Positions 16,643-26,040 are shown, counted from the stretch's first letter. The stretch is DNA of 64,000 nucleotides from SpSt-1165 sp964391725 (GCA_964391725.1 CAYMNB010000002.1:1-64000), one strand, 5' to 3'. Program-made: numbers and translations. The notes: a model not told the origin generated them from the sequence alone.

Positions 16643-17314
16643 ATGAGCGTTAATATTTTATTAGTTGAACGAAAGCACAGCAATCTCCCATCTTTTGAAG
16701 CAGGGTTAATTCGAAAGAAATATGAAATAACCATCACAAAAAATGGGTCAGAGGCTGTGCAGTTGCTTGCGGAAGAGCAGTACGATCTTGTTATTGTTAA
16801 TGCGGCTTCTATGCGAACGACAGGAACTCGTATTTGTCAGAATATCCAGAAAGAATCGCCGGACAAGCATATCCCCATTATTCTCATTGTTGAAAAACCT
16901 TTTGATGATGAGGAATCTATTGAAGCAGATGTTGTGTTGGTGCTTCCGTTCACGTTACAAAAACTGATTAATCGCATCAAGCCATACCAGCCAACTGCCT
17001 TAAAATATGCAATCACACTTGGCAACATCACCCTCGACCTTGACACTCGTTGTGTTCATAAAGATGATTCGCAATCAGTTTTGACACCCCGCTTGTTCAT
17101 CTTGTTACGATTGTTCATGGAAAACCCTGGTGTGGTGATCTCTCGCGAAGATATTTTTTATAAGGTGTGGGATACCGATTTCTTTGCCGATATGCGCACT
17201 CTGGATGTGCACATCAGTTGGCTGCGACAGATCATCGAAGATGATCCGCGAAAACCACAATTGATTCGAACGATGCGCGGCAAAGGATACCTGTTCGTTC
17301 ATGAAGACGATTGA
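16643..17314 (+). CDS. OmpR-family DNA-binding regulator with degenerate receiver
   Basis: The 223-residue protein has a receiver-like N-terminal domain (1-115) and a winged-helix DNA-binding domain of the OmpR/PhoB type (about 125-220, with VLTPRLFILLRLFMENPGVVISRE, LDVHISWLRQIIEDD and IRTMRGKGYLF). The phosphorylation machinery is eroded. The aspartate position has Asn53 (DLVIVNAAS), the N-terminal acidic pair is VERK, and the usual KPF is LPF. It therefore probably works without phosphorylation. No histidine kinase is adjacent. No clear Shine-Dalgarno is seen before ATG 16643, and another ATG lies nine bases upstream. Confidence 0.9.
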   Translation: MSVNILLVERKHSNLPSFEAGLIRKKYEITITKNGSEAVQLLAEEQYDLVIVNAASMRTTGTRICQNIQKESPDKHIPIILIVEKPFDDEESIEADVVLVLPFTLQKLINRIKPYQPTALKYAITLGNITLDLDTRCVHKDDSQSVLTPRLFILLRLFMENPGVVISREDIFYKVWDTDFFADMRTLDVHISWLRQIIEDDPRKPQLIRTMRGKGYLFVHEDD

Positions 17315-17320
17315 TTGCTC

Positions 17321-17350
17321 TTGACGGATAGGGTTCCCCATCGGTATAAT
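17321..17350 (+). promoter_or_regulatory. serS promoter
   Basis: TTGACG (17321-17326), an 18-base spacer and TATAAT (17345-17350) make one of the best promoters in the window. Transcription would start near 17357, just before the T-box leader. Confidence 0.85.
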
Positions 17351-17359
17351 CAACAAAAT

Positions 17360-17612
17360 TCAATAGAGAGTGTGCCTGAAGCCAGTATCGAATGGCTATC
17401 CCAGAGAGCTGATGATTGGTGTGAATCAGCATAGACCCCGAGAAATCCACTTCAGCGTTTGATACCAAAACCACTCGCTTTCGCAGGACTGATCTTTGCT
17501 CAGTGTAAGAAAGCCGGATGAACCGTTATCTCGACAATAAGGCTGGAGAAATCCAACGAAGACAGGTGGCACCACGAAAAGCCCTTCGTCCTGTTCACAG
17601 GCAGGGCTTTTG
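17360..17612 (+). promoter_or_regulatory. T-box riboswitch, tRNA-Ser responsive
   Basis: The serS leader has the parts of a T-box. Stem I closes with CTGAAG (17376-17381) and CTTCAG (17450-17455). It contains the AGTA turn (17384-17387), the AGAGAG/GGTG distal elements (17403-17422) and a specifier UCC (17446-17448), a serine codon, followed by A. Further on come the conserved AACCGTTATC and the T-box proper UGGCACCACG (17567-17576). The UGGC would pair with an NCCA end whose discriminator is G, as in tRNA-Ser. The terminator is AAAAGCCC/GGGCTTTT (17577-17584 with 17604-17611). Uncharged tRNA-Ser should favour the antiterminator and switch serS on. Confidence 0.93.
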
Positions 17613-17648
17613 TTATTGATATGGATAGAATTCTGAGGAGAAGAAAAC

Positions 17649-18929
17649 ATGCTTGATTTAACATTCATTCGCGAAGAGCCTGAACTCGTTAAAAAGGCAC
17701 TGATTCGTCGGTACATGGATTCTTCAGTGATCGATGATGTACTTACGTTGGATGAACAGAGGCGAGCACTATTGACCGAGGTGGAGACCTTGAAGGCCGA
17801 GCGAAATCGTGTTTCCAAAGAAATCGGTGCGCAGAAGGATCAAGAGAAGCGTGCGGAAAAAATTACTGCTATGAAGAAGGTTGCAGACCGCATATCTGTG
17901 CTTGATGAAGATGTCAGGCAGGTTGAAACCACTCTCAATACACTCATGGCTGGCATTCCCAATATCCCTGAAAATGATGTGCCAAACGGCAAAGATGATT
18001 CAGAAAACGTGGTTGTGCGGGTGTGTGGAGAAAAACCGGCTTTTGATTTCACTCCATTGCCGCATTGGGAATTGGGCGAGAAACTCGGTATCATTGACTT
18101 TGAGCGTGGAGCGAAAATATCTGGCTCACGCTTCTACATTCTTAATGGCGCCGGGGCAAGGTTGCAGCGTGCATTGATCTCTTTTATGATCGATTTGCAC
18201 AACCAGCAGGGTTACGAAGAACGCTACACGCCTTTTGTTGTGCGTGAGGCAACCCTTTATGCTTCGGGTCAGCTGCCCAAGTTTGCCGATAACCTCTACC
18301 ATGACGTTGAGGATGATTTCTGGATGCTGCCGACATCTGAGGTAGCGCTGACCGGACTGCACATGGACGAAGTGCTTATTGAGAGTGAACTGCCTTTGCG
18401 CTATACGGCTTATTCAGCCTGCTTCAGGCGCGAGAAAATGAGCGCAGGCAGAGATGTGCGCGGAATCAAACGCGGACATCAATTCGATAAAGTGGAGATG
18501 TATTCGTTTACCCATCCGGATGAATCTGCCAGGGAATTGGAGAAAATGATCTCTGACGCGGCAGAGACCTGTGAGAGATTGGGCCTGCCCTATCGTGTTT
18601 TGCAACTGTGCACAGGGGATTTGAGTTTCGGCGCACAAAAGGCATTCGATATCGAAGTGTGGTCGGCTGGTTGCCAGGAATGGCTGGAAGTTTCTTCCAT
18701 CTCCAATGTGGGTGATTTTCAGGCACGCCGCGCCAACATCAAATACACACCGGCCGATGGCGGTAAACGGCAATTTGTTCACACGTTGAATGGTTCAGGT
18801 CTGGGCATGCCACGGGTTCTGATCGCTGTGCTGGAGAATAATCAGCAGGCAGATGGGGCGGTTGTCATTCCTGAGGTACTGAAACCCTGGATGGGTGGAA
18901 TAGAAGTCATAGAACCCCGGGATTCATAA
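17649..18929 (+). CDS. serS: Seryl-tRNA synthetase
   Basis: SerRS is a class II synthetase that charges tRNA-Ser. The 426-residue protein begins MLDLTFIREEPELVKKAL and has the N-terminal tRNA-binding coiled coil (about 30-105). The class II core follows, with motif 2 CFRREKMSAGRDVRGIKRGHQFDKVE and motif 3 NGSGLGMPRVLIAVLENNQ near the end. Length is normal. GAGGAG lies eight bases before the ATG. Expression is under the T-box described upstream. A small membrane protein gene starts ten bases after the stop. Confidence 0.98.
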   Translation: MLDLTFIREEPELVKKALIRRYMDSSVIDDVLTLDEQRRALLTEVETLKAERNRVSKEIGAQKDQEKRAEKITAMKKVADRISVLDEDVRQVETTLNTLMAGIPNIPENDVPNGKDDSENVVVRVCGEKPAFDFTPLPHWELGEKLGIIDFERGAKISGSRFYILNGAGARLQRALISFMIDLHNQQGYEERYTPFVVREATLYASGQLPKFADNLYHDVEDDFWMLPTSEVALTGLHMDEVLIESELPLRYTAYSACFRREKMSAGRDVRGIKRGHQFDKVEMYSFTHPDESARELEKMISDAAETCERLGLPYRVLQLCTGDLSFGAQKAFDIEVWSAGCQEWLEVSSISNVGDFQARRANIKYTPADGGKRQFVHTLNGSGLGMPRVLIAVLENNQQADGAVVIPEVLKPWMGGIEVIEPRDS

Positions 18930-18938
18930 GCAACAAGT

Positions 18939-19451
18939 ATGGATGCGATACCCCTTATCCTATTTCAGATCATTTGTGGGGCTGTCATCGTAGCGGCCTG
19001 GATAACGTTGCCATTTATGATCATCCCCGGTGGAACGATCATCTGGGCGGTTTTTCTGGTGTATGTCATTGTGACCGGCTTCAATCCTGCCAGTATCGCC
19101 ATTCTGGTTTTTCAGACCATCTTTATGGTTATCACCAACACAGTCGATAATCTATTGATGGGTGGGTCTGCTAAGGCCCAGGGTGCCAGCTGGTGGTCAA
19201 TCGGGGCTGCTGTACTGGGCGCGCTGGTTGGTTCCGTCGTTTTCCCACCATTGGGTGGCATCCCTGGCGGTTTTCTGTTTCTTTTCCTGGCAGAATATTC
19301 CCAAAAGAAACAGCTTGATACAGCCTGGTATTCGGTGAAGGGCATGATGAAAGGCTTTGGCTGGGCGGCAATCACACGCATGGGGGCAGGCAGTATTATG
19401 GTGTTCTGGTTTGTTGCCCTGGTGACTATCCAACACCTGGGTTGGGTGTGA
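18939..19451 (+). CDS. DUF456-type integral membrane protein
   Basis: The 170-residue protein is almost entirely hydrophobic, with about five membrane segments. It carries the Gly/Pro-rich pattern of DUF456 proteins (LPFMIIPGGTIIWA at 24-37, GALVGSVVFPPLGGIPGGFLF around 87-107). The function of this family is unknown. It begins ten bases after serS and could share its transcript. It converges with the DUF429 gene, 22 bases away. Confidence 0.75.
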   Translation: MDAIPLILFQIICGAVIVAAWITLPFMIIPGGTIIWAVFLVYVIVTGFNPASIAILVFQTIFMVITNTVDNLLMGGSAKAQGASWWSIGAAVLGALVGSVVFPPLGGIPGGFLFLFLAEYSQKKQLDTAWYSVKGMMKGFGWAAITRMGAGSIMVFWFVALVTIQHLGWV

Positions 19452-19473
19452 CCGAAGTATCTGCCGGCAATGC

Positions 19474-20232
19474 CTATTGGGCGTTTTCTGTTGCGAACAA
19501 TGCTGATGAATCAGCAGGCAGGTATAGATAGCCTTCCTGCTGATAGCCCAATTTGGCAACCCTTTCGGGGTTTTTCCAAAGTTGCTGGGCGGTGTAGGCG
19601 ACAATTCGGGCGTTTAGCTGCTGTGGCGTCAGCATTAAATCGAGTGGAATGCTACCCATTTTGATTTTGAATCTGGTGATTTCTTCAAAAAATTCCATCG
19701 GGTCAGGCAGGTGAAACCCCAACTCATACAGGATCATCTGTCGTTGGATACGTCCAAGCAATTGGTTTTGATCTATCATTTCTCCTTGCATAATGCTCCA
19801 AAAAGCCGCATCGGCAGGCACCTCGATCAAAGATTTTTCTGTTTGATTGACAGATAATTCGTATCCCAAATCGATCAATTGACGGCTCATCGTGAAGCCA
19901 CGCGACATAGCTGCCGGCATTTTGTGTGGATCGTTTGGCGTGAAATACACCGGTGCGCCATGTTGCGCCAGTTCAAACTCTACTCTGCGGCAATTCGGCC
20001 AACGACCAGGGTGGTGTTTGGGTAGATTGCTTTGTGTTAAATAACCTGTATTGATAGACAAAGGTGCATTGATACCAATGATTAACTTGTCGGTTTTTGA
20101 CAAGAATTGGGTAAGTTCCTCCCAATCGCCAGTCAGTTCAGAGCGAAAGTGTAATTGGGAATCAATGGCTGCCAAATGATAGTATGGCGGGCGGTTATTA
20201 ACATCAATGCCAACGAATGTGTATGTGTCCAT
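19474..20232 (-). CDS. DUF429-like protein, predicted RNase H-fold
   Basis: The 252-residue protein starts FVGIDVNNRPPYYHLAAID and has IIGINAPLSINTG and a GRWPNCRRVEFEL segment. This order resembles DUF429 proteins, for which an RNase H-like fold has been proposed. The frame stays open 96 bases upstream, but I start at ATG 20232. There, a TACAAT -10 box sits six bases before the ATG and no Shine-Dalgarno exists, predicting a leaderless message. Substrate and role are unknown. Confidence 0.65.
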   Translation of the reverse strand: MDTYTFVGIDVNNRPPYYHLAAIDSQLHFRSELTGDWEELTQFLSKTDKLIIGINAPLSINTGYLTQSNLPKHHPGRWPNCRRVEFELAQHGAPVYFTPNDPHKMPAAMSRGFTMSRQLIDLGYELSVNQTEKSLIEVPADAAFWSIMQGEMIDQNQLLGRIQRQMILYELGFHLPDPMEFFEEITRFKIKMGSIPLDLMLTPQQLNARIVAYTAQQLWKNPERVAKLGYQQEGYLYLPADSSALFATENAQ

Positions 20233-20238
20233 ACATGT

Positions 20239-20244
20239 ATTGTA
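20239..20244 (-). promoter_or_regulatory. -10 box of the DUF429 gene, leaderless type
   Basis: TACAAT on the minus strand lies six bases before ATG 20232. A weak TTGTGT sits 18 bases further upstream. Confidence 0.5.
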
Positions 20245-20334
20245 GATGATATTCATCCTCATACACAATGGTATTTGTCTTGAATTGACGCAAGAGACCC
20301 CGAGCAGCGTGGTAATTCCACAAAACACATGCTT

Positions 20335-20364
20335 TTGGTCATTTTCCTGACAACGTGATATAAT
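20335..20364 (+). promoter_or_regulatory. Promoter of the DEAD-box helicase gene
   Basis: TTGGTC (20335-20340), 18 bases and TATAAT (20359-20364) precede an approximately 75-base leader. Cold-induced helicase genes often have long leaders, but nothing here shows cold control. Confidence 0.5.
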
Positions 20365-20446
20365 GACATGTCTTATTCAATATATGTTCTAATAGTTTGC
20401 TGTTGAAGTCGGTTCGATTTTTCCAGTGTAACGTTAGTGAGGAAAA

Positions 20447-21655
<1,209 letters not shown>

Positions 21656-21663
21656 ACAACCTG

Positions 21664-21981
21664 TCAATCGAGATGAAAATATTCTTCCAGCTCCAAAAAA
21701 CTTTGGTCAGGCTTGATACCTTCGGGTACAAAGGGCGCCATGAATTGCTGCCAGCGTTCATTGACTTCTTCCTGCTGCATGCCAGCATTGGCGGCTGTCA
21801 AGCTTTCCGGTGTTTCAACATAGCCAAAGACCTCACCGTTAGGTTTGATAAACAGGGTGTAGTTGTGCCAGCCATTGCGTGATAATGCCTCCAACATCTC
21901 AGGCCAAACCGTTTTGTGATGTTGTTTGTATTCCTCGATTTTGTCTTCACGGATCCTGAATGTAAAAGCCACTCGGTTCAT
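21664..21981 (-). CDS. rhaM: L-rhamnose mutarotase
   Basis: RhaM interconverts the anomers of L-rhamnose. The 105-residue protein matches the family along its length (RVAFTFRIREDKIEEYKQHHKTVWPEMLEAL, NYTLFIKPNGEVFGYVE, ERWQQFMAPF). An AGGAG ribosome site sets ATG 21981, and a TATAAT (22018-22013) lies about 30 bases upstream. No other rhamnose genes are in the window, so it may serve scavenging of cell-surface rhamnose or a distant pathway. Confidence 0.92.
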   Translation of the reverse strand: MNRVAFTFRIREDKIEEYKQHHKTVWPEMLEALSRNGWHNYTLFIKPNGEVFGYVETPESLTAANAGMQQEEVNERWQQFMAPFVPEGIKPDQSFLELEEYFHLD

Positions 21982-22115
21982 GGGTTTGCTCCTGTTGGTT
22001 ATCTTGACTATCATTATAGTGGCAGATGTATTGGCTCAGTGGATTTCTTGTGGTGGAGCTTTAGTAAATGAAAAACTATTTCAATTCTTCGCTGTTGTGC
22101 AGCAATAATGATTGA

Positions 22116-22144
22116 TTGACGTTCTACTGAAAGACTGCTATATT
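22116..22144 (+). promoter_or_regulatory. yvcK promoter
   Basis: TTGACG (22116-22121), a 17-base spacer and TATATT (22139-22144) place the transcription start only two or three bases before ATG 22154. This rules out the longer TTG start at 22112, which lies inside the promoter. Confidence 0.75.
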
Positions 22145-22153
22145 GTTGTCAAG

Positions 22154-23506
22154 ATGAAATTGAAGGAAACCAGTTGGTTATTTCGAGTAAAGCAATGGGG
22201 AAAGAACGAGCTTGCCTGGCTGCGCCCAGGGCTGGGCATTAAACGCTGGATTTTGTTGATGATTGCTGGCACGGCGCTGCTGGGTTTCAGCATCGCAGTC
22301 GTCCTGTTGGATATCTACAGAACTGTTGAGCAGTCGTGGCTGACACAGGTTCTGGCATTCCTTTCGCTGCGTTTCCTGCCACGCTGGCTGCGGTTTGTCC
22401 TTTTTTCAGGGTCTGGCGCTTTGTGTATCTATTTCAGTATTATGGGGTTGAGCCGCAATATTTTAAAACCATTCATGCCGCAAGGGGCGGGGGTATTGGA
22501 TGCGATTGCCAGTTACCGCCGTCGGGAGCGTGGGCCTAACGTAGTTGTATTAGGTGGTGGATCGGGATTGGCATCTATATTGCGTGGTTTGAAAAAGCAC
22601 ACAGCTAACATAACAGCCGTTGTGACCATGGCAGATGACGGGGGTTCGTCTGGTGAGTTAAGGCGCAGAATCGGCACACCACCACCGGGTGATATCCGCA
22701 ACTGTATGACGGCGTTATCTGATGATGAAGCCATGCTGACCCAAATTTTTCGATATCGCTTTGGCGAAGAATACAACTTGAATGGACATTCATTGGGGAA
22801 CCTTTTCATCACGGCGCTAAGCGATATAACTGGGAGTTTTGAAGATGGCGTCGCAGAAGCCAGCCGCGTTCTGGCGATCACCGGGCAGGTGATGCCAGCG
22901 ACGTTGCAAGATGTGCGGTTGGCTGCGGTAAAAAAAGTTTCATTGACCTCAGACAGCCAGGTGATTCGCGGTGAAAGTGAAATTACCAAAGCCCCAGGCA
23001 AGATAGAACGGGTATGGCTTGACCCTGATAAGCCGCAGGCATTTCCGCCGGCTATTCAGGCGATTTTGGCAGCAGATCTGATTATCATTGGCCCGGGTAG
23101 CCTGTACACCTCGATCCTTGCCAATGTACTGGTGCCGGACATTTCCCGCGCCTTGAACGCCAGTAAAGCCCAGAAATTCTATGTTTCCAACATTACCTCG
23201 CAGCCGGGTGAAACCGATGGGTACACGGTCGGGGATCATATCAAGGTGCTTGAAAAATACCTTGGATCGAATATATTCGATGTAATCATCTGCAACCGGT
23301 ATTTTTCAGGGATTTCGTTGCCTGAACCATTGACCTGGGTCACGATTGACGACAATCTGTCTGCGAACTATGTCATCTATCCGTCTGACCTGGTCGCTAA
23401 AGACAAACCCTCGCGGCATGATTCGGATAAATTGGCACAAATTGTCATGGATTTGTTTTATGAGCGGACCGGTCCTTTGTTAAATATTAACAACGATATG
23501 ACTTAA
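22154..23506 (+). CDS. YvcK/CofD-like protein with membrane anchor
   Basis: YvcK proteins bind UDP-sugars and are needed for normal cell shape on gluconeogenic carbon in Bacillus. From ATG 22154 the product is 450 residues. The C-terminal 315 or so are the canonical domain (VVVLGGGSGLASILRGLK, TMADDGGSSGELRR, PPPGDIRNC, IIGPGSLYTSI, NITSQPGETDGYTVGDH). An extra N-terminal part holds two or three hydrophobic segments (about 30-55, 65-80 and 82-102), absent from the roughly 317-residue Bacillus protein, so this version should sit at the membrane. The gene has its own promoter that makes a nearly leaderless mRNA and lies upstream of gap-pgk. Confidence 0.9.
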   Translation: MKLKETSWLFRVKQWGKNELAWLRPGLGIKRWILLMIAGTALLGFSIAVVLLDIYRTVEQSWLTQVLAFLSLRFLPRWLRFVLFSGSGALCIYFSIMGLSRNILKPFMPQGAGVLDAIASYRRRERGPNVVVLGGGSGLASILRGLKKHTANITAVVTMADDGGSSGELRRRIGTPPPGDIRNCMTALSDDEAMLTQIFRYRFGEEYNLNGHSLGNLFITALSDITGSFEDGVAEASRVLAITGQVMPATLQDVRLAAVKKVSLTSDSQVIRGESEITKAPGKIERVWLDPDKPQAFPPAIQAILAADLIIIGPGSLYTSILANVLVPDISRALNASKAQKFYVSNITSQPGETDGYTVGDHIKVLEKYLGSNIFDVIICNRYFSGISLPEPLTWVTIDDNLSANYVIYPSDLVAKDKPSRHDSDKLAQIVMDLFYERTGPLLNINNDMT

Positions 23507-23596
23507 TGGTCGAAAATGCCCACGAATCGGGACAAATTTCACCACTCTTTGGGCTTTGATGATGGTAAAATTAGGTTGGTAGCATTAAAAAAACGC

Positions 23597-23602
23597 TATG
23601 AT
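23597..23602 (+). promoter_or_regulatory. Likely -10 box of gap
   Basis: TATGAT is preceded by TTGGTA at a short 15-base spacing. Transcription would begin at about 23609, directly at a small hairpin, leaving a leader of about 58 bases. Confidence 0.4.
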
Positions 23603-23606
23603 TTAG

Positions 23607-23629
23607 AAACCGATTTTATCGGTTTTCTT
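23607..23629 (+). terminator. Hairpin after yvcK or at the gap 5' end
   Basis: AAACCGAT (23607-23614) pairs with ATCGGTTT (23618-23625), followed by TTCTTT. It can act as the yvcK terminator. If the promoter at 23597 is used, it would instead be a 5' hairpin of the gap message. Confidence 0.55.
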
Positions 23630-23666
23630 TCAGTGTAATCAATTATTTCATCTACGGAGGAAACAA

Positions 23667-24698
23667 ATGGCAATTAAAGTTGGTATTAATGGTTTTGGCC
23701 GCATCGGCCGACAGGTGTTTAAGGCGATCAAAGAGCAGTATGACGGCGAATTGGAAGTTGTGGCTGTCAATGATTTGATGCCGGTAGACACCAATGCATT
23801 TTTGTTGGAATGGGATTCAAACTACGGACATTTTGATGCTGATATCCAGGTTGTTGATGGTAATTTGCATGTAAATGGCGATCTGGTCAAGTGCTTTTCT
23901 GAGCGCGATCCCGGCAATTTGCCCTGGGGTGAACTTGGTGTTGACATTGTCATCGAAAGTACTGGTGTGTTCACCGATAAACTGGGTAAAGGCAATATGG
24001 CTGGCGCGCAAGATCACATCACCCGCGGCGGTGCCAAAAAAGTTATCATTTCTGCACCTGCAAAAAACGAAGACATTACTATCGTAATTGGTGTGAATGA
24101 TGAGCTTTACGATCCCGCTATCCATCATGTCCTGTCGAATGCGTCCTGCACCACCAACTGTCTGGCTCCTGCTGCCAAAGTGATTCACGATAGCTTTGGT
24201 ATCAAACGCGGCTTGATGACGACAATTCACAGCTACACCAATGATCAGCGTATTCTGGACTTTGGTCACAAAGACATGCGCCGTGCACGCGCTGCTGCCC
24301 TGAACATTATCCCCACCACCACCGGCGCTGCCAAAGCTGTCGCTTTGGTGATTCCCGATCTGAAGGGCAAATTCGACGGTTATGCCCTGCGCGTTCCTAC
24401 CCCCACGGTATCCATTGTTGATTTCGTGGCCGAAGTGGAGAAACCGACCTCGGCGGAAGAAGTGAATGCTGCTTTGAAAGCCGCTTCTGAAGGTCCGTTG
24501 AAGGGCATCCTTGGCTTCGAGACACGTCCGCTGGTTTCTATGGACTATAAAGGTGACAGCCGTTCTTCGATCATTGATGCAGCCCTGACTATGGTAATGA
24601 GTGATAATTTGGTCAAAGTGGTGACCTGGTATGACAACGAATGGGGTTATTCCTGCCGCACCGCTCAACTGGCTTCCATTCTTGGTAAAAAACTCTAA
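23667..24698 (+). CDS. gap: Glyceraldehyde-3-phosphate dehydrogenase, type I
   Basis: GAPDH oxidises glyceraldehyde 3-phosphate to 1,3-bisphosphoglycerate in glycolysis. The 343-residue protein has GINGFGRIGRQ at the N-terminus, Asp36 in VAVNDL (which favours NAD), catalytic Cys161 in SNASCTTNC, the histidine of TTIHSYTNDQ, and WYDNEWGYS near the C-terminus. A strong GGAGG ribosome site (23655-23660) precedes the ATG. pgk follows after a palindrome and a terminator hairpin, so the two genes may be only partly coupled. Confidence 0.98.
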   Translation: MAIKVGINGFGRIGRQVFKAIKEQYDGELEVVAVNDLMPVDTNAFLLEWDSNYGHFDADIQVVDGNLHVNGDLVKCFSERDPGNLPWGELGVDIVIESTGVFTDKLGKGNMAGAQDHITRGGAKKVIISAPAKNEDITIVIGVNDELYDPAIHHVLSNASCTTNCLAPAAKVIHDSFGIKRGLMTTIHSYTNDQRILDFGHKDMRRARAAALNIIPTTTGAAKAVALVIPDLKGKFDGYALRVPTPTVSIVDFVAEVEKPTSAEEVNAALKAASEGPLKGILGFETRPLVSMDYKGDSRSSIIDAALTMVMSDNLVKVVTWYDNEWGYSCRTAQLASILGKKL

Positions 24699-24704
24699 TT
24701 GATA

Positions 24705-24718
24705 CGGTCTATAGACCG
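24705..24718. repeat. Perfect 14-base palindrome CGGTCTATAGACCG
   Basis: The sequence equals its own reverse complement and starts six bases after the gap stop. It has no T run. It could be a small protein-binding site or a processing hairpin; nothing decides this. Confidence 0.5.
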
Positions 24719-24730
24719 CAGGTAAAAATG

Positions 24731-24779
24731 GCGTACTGTGTGAGAGGTTAGCTTGCTGCCGATGACACAGTACGCTTTT
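24731..24779 (+). terminator. Hairpin terminator between gap and pgk
   Basis: GCGTACTGTGT (24731-24741) and ACACAGTACGC (24765-24775) give a perfect 11-pair stem with a 23-base loop, followed by TTTTG. It probably ends or attenuates transcription leaving gap, so pgk would depend on readthrough or its own promoter. Confidence 0.7.
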
Positions 24780-24798
24780 GTCTATAGGGAGATAAGAA

Positions 24799-25974
24799 AT
24801 GTTTGAAAAAAAGACAATCAAAGACGTGGAATTTGCCGGCAAGAAGGCGTTGGTGCGCGTTGACTTCAATGTGCCCTTGAAAGACGGCGTGATCACTGAT
24901 GATACCCGCATCGTGGCCGCCTTACCAACCATTCAGTATTTGCTTGAGCAAGGAGCAGCCGTTATTCTGTGTTCGCACCTGGGGCGGCCTAAGACGGCGG
25001 AAGACCTCCAGTATTCATTAAAACCGGTCGCTGACTACCTGAGCAATCTGGTTGATGCGAAAGTTGCTTTTGCGGAGGACAGCATTGGTCAGGTGGCTGA
25101 AAAAGCAGCCGCCGCGTTACAATCTGGCGAGATTTTGGTGTTGGAAAATACCCGCTTCCACCCGGAAGAAACCAAAAATGATGAGGCGATGTCAAAAGAG
25201 TTGGCATCTCTGGCAGATGTGTTTGTGAATGATGCGTTTGGCTCTGCTCACCGCGCGCATTCCTCCACCGTCGGCGTGGCAGATTATTTGCCCGCCTGTG
25301 CTGGTTTTCTATTGGAAAAGGAGATTGAGTACCTGGATCGCGCTATTGAAGATCCGAAACGGCCTTTTGTTGCTATTCTGGGCGGTGCCAAAGTCAGTGA
25401 CAAAATCGGGGTGATCAAGAATTTGTTGAAGAAAGCCGATACGATCCTGATCGGCGGTGGTATGGCGAATACATTCCTGAAAGCCAAAGGCTTTGAGATG
25501 GGCGATTCACTGGTGGAAGAAGACGCATTAATGCTGGCAGAGGAGCTCATGGCAGAAGGCGGCGAGAAACTGGTGCTTCCGGTGGATCTTGTGCTGGCAG
25601 ATGCCTTTGACAACGGTGCCAAAACTGAGACCATTGATGCTGGCGATGTGCCGGCAGGATGGCGCTGCCTGGATATTGGGCCGAAAACGGTGGCTTTGTT
25701 CAGTGAGTTGATTGCTAACGCCGGTACAGTAGTCTGGAATGGCCCGATGGGTGTTTTTGAGATGTCCAATTTTGCCAAAGGAACTTTTGACGTCGCACAG
25801 GCGGTGGCAGATTCCAACGCGATCAGTATCATCGGCGGCGGTGACTCAGCTTCTGCCATCAACCAGAGTGGACTGGCGGAAAAGATTTCGCACATTTCAA
25901 CCGGCGGCGGTGCTTCGCTGGAAATGCTGGAAGGCATCATTCTGCCTGGCCTGGCTGCCCTGGCTGATAAGTAA
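24799..25974 (+). CDS. pgk: Phosphoglycerate kinase
   Basis: PGK makes ATP and 3-phosphoglycerate from 1,3-bisphosphoglycerate. The 391-residue protein carries the N-domain signature KALVRVDFNVPL, the substrate histidine region CSHLGRPK, FVNDAFGSAHRAHSS, the KVSDKIGVI hinge region, and the nucleotide-binding WNGPMGVFE and GGGDSASAI near the end. A GGGAG ribosome site lies nine bases before the ATG. It follows gap, as in many genomes; tpi and gpm are not next to it. A terminator follows at 25994. Confidence 0.98.
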   Translation: MFEKKTIKDVEFAGKKALVRVDFNVPLKDGVITDDTRIVAALPTIQYLLEQGAAVILCSHLGRPKTAEDLQYSLKPVADYLSNLVDAKVAFAEDSIGQVAEKAAAALQSGEILVLENTRFHPEETKNDEAMSKELASLADVFVNDAFGSAHRAHSSTVGVADYLPACAGFLLEKEIEYLDRAIEDPKRPFVAILGGAKVSDKIGVIKNLLKKADTILIGGGMANTFLKAKGFEMGDSLVEEDALMLAEELMAEGGEKLVLPVDLVLADAFDNGAKTETIDAGDVPAGWRCLDIGPKTVALFSELIANAGTVVWNGPMGVFEMSNFAKGTFDVAQAVADSNAISIIGGGDSASAINQSGLAEKISHISTGGGASLEMLEGIILPGLAALADK

Positions 25975-25993
25975 TCGATATTGATGGGAGATA

Positions 25994-26026
25994 ACAGGGC
26001 AGTTCAATTGCGAACTGCCCTGTTTT
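25994..26026 (+). terminator. pgk terminator
   Basis: ACAGGGCAGTT (25994-26004) and AACTGCCCTGT (26013-26023) form a perfect 11-pair stem around CAATTGCG, followed by TTT. The -10 box of the next gene begins three bases later, so terminator and promoter are nested. Confidence 0.85.
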
Positions 26027-26028
26027 GA

Positions 26029-26034
26029 TATAAT
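26029..26034 (+). promoter_or_regulatory. -10 box of the HEXXH lipoprotein gene, leaderless type
   Basis: TATAAT at 26029-26034 is six bases before ATG 26041 and there is no Shine-Dalgarno. A TTGCGA in the loop of the pgk terminator (26008-26013) is the only -35 candidate, at a short 15-base spacing. Confidence 0.55.
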
Positions 26035-26040
26035 CAGGCC

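Noticed and set aside
19112..19604. Minus-strand frames opposite the DUF456 gene and the start of its neighbour
   Set aside because: They are out of frame with the hydrophobic coding pattern and have no recognisable product.
23817..24932. 371-codon open frame on the minus strand opposite gap
   Set aside because: It lies wholly against the highly conserved gap gene and the start of pgk, and its translation has no family features. It is a codon-bias shadow.
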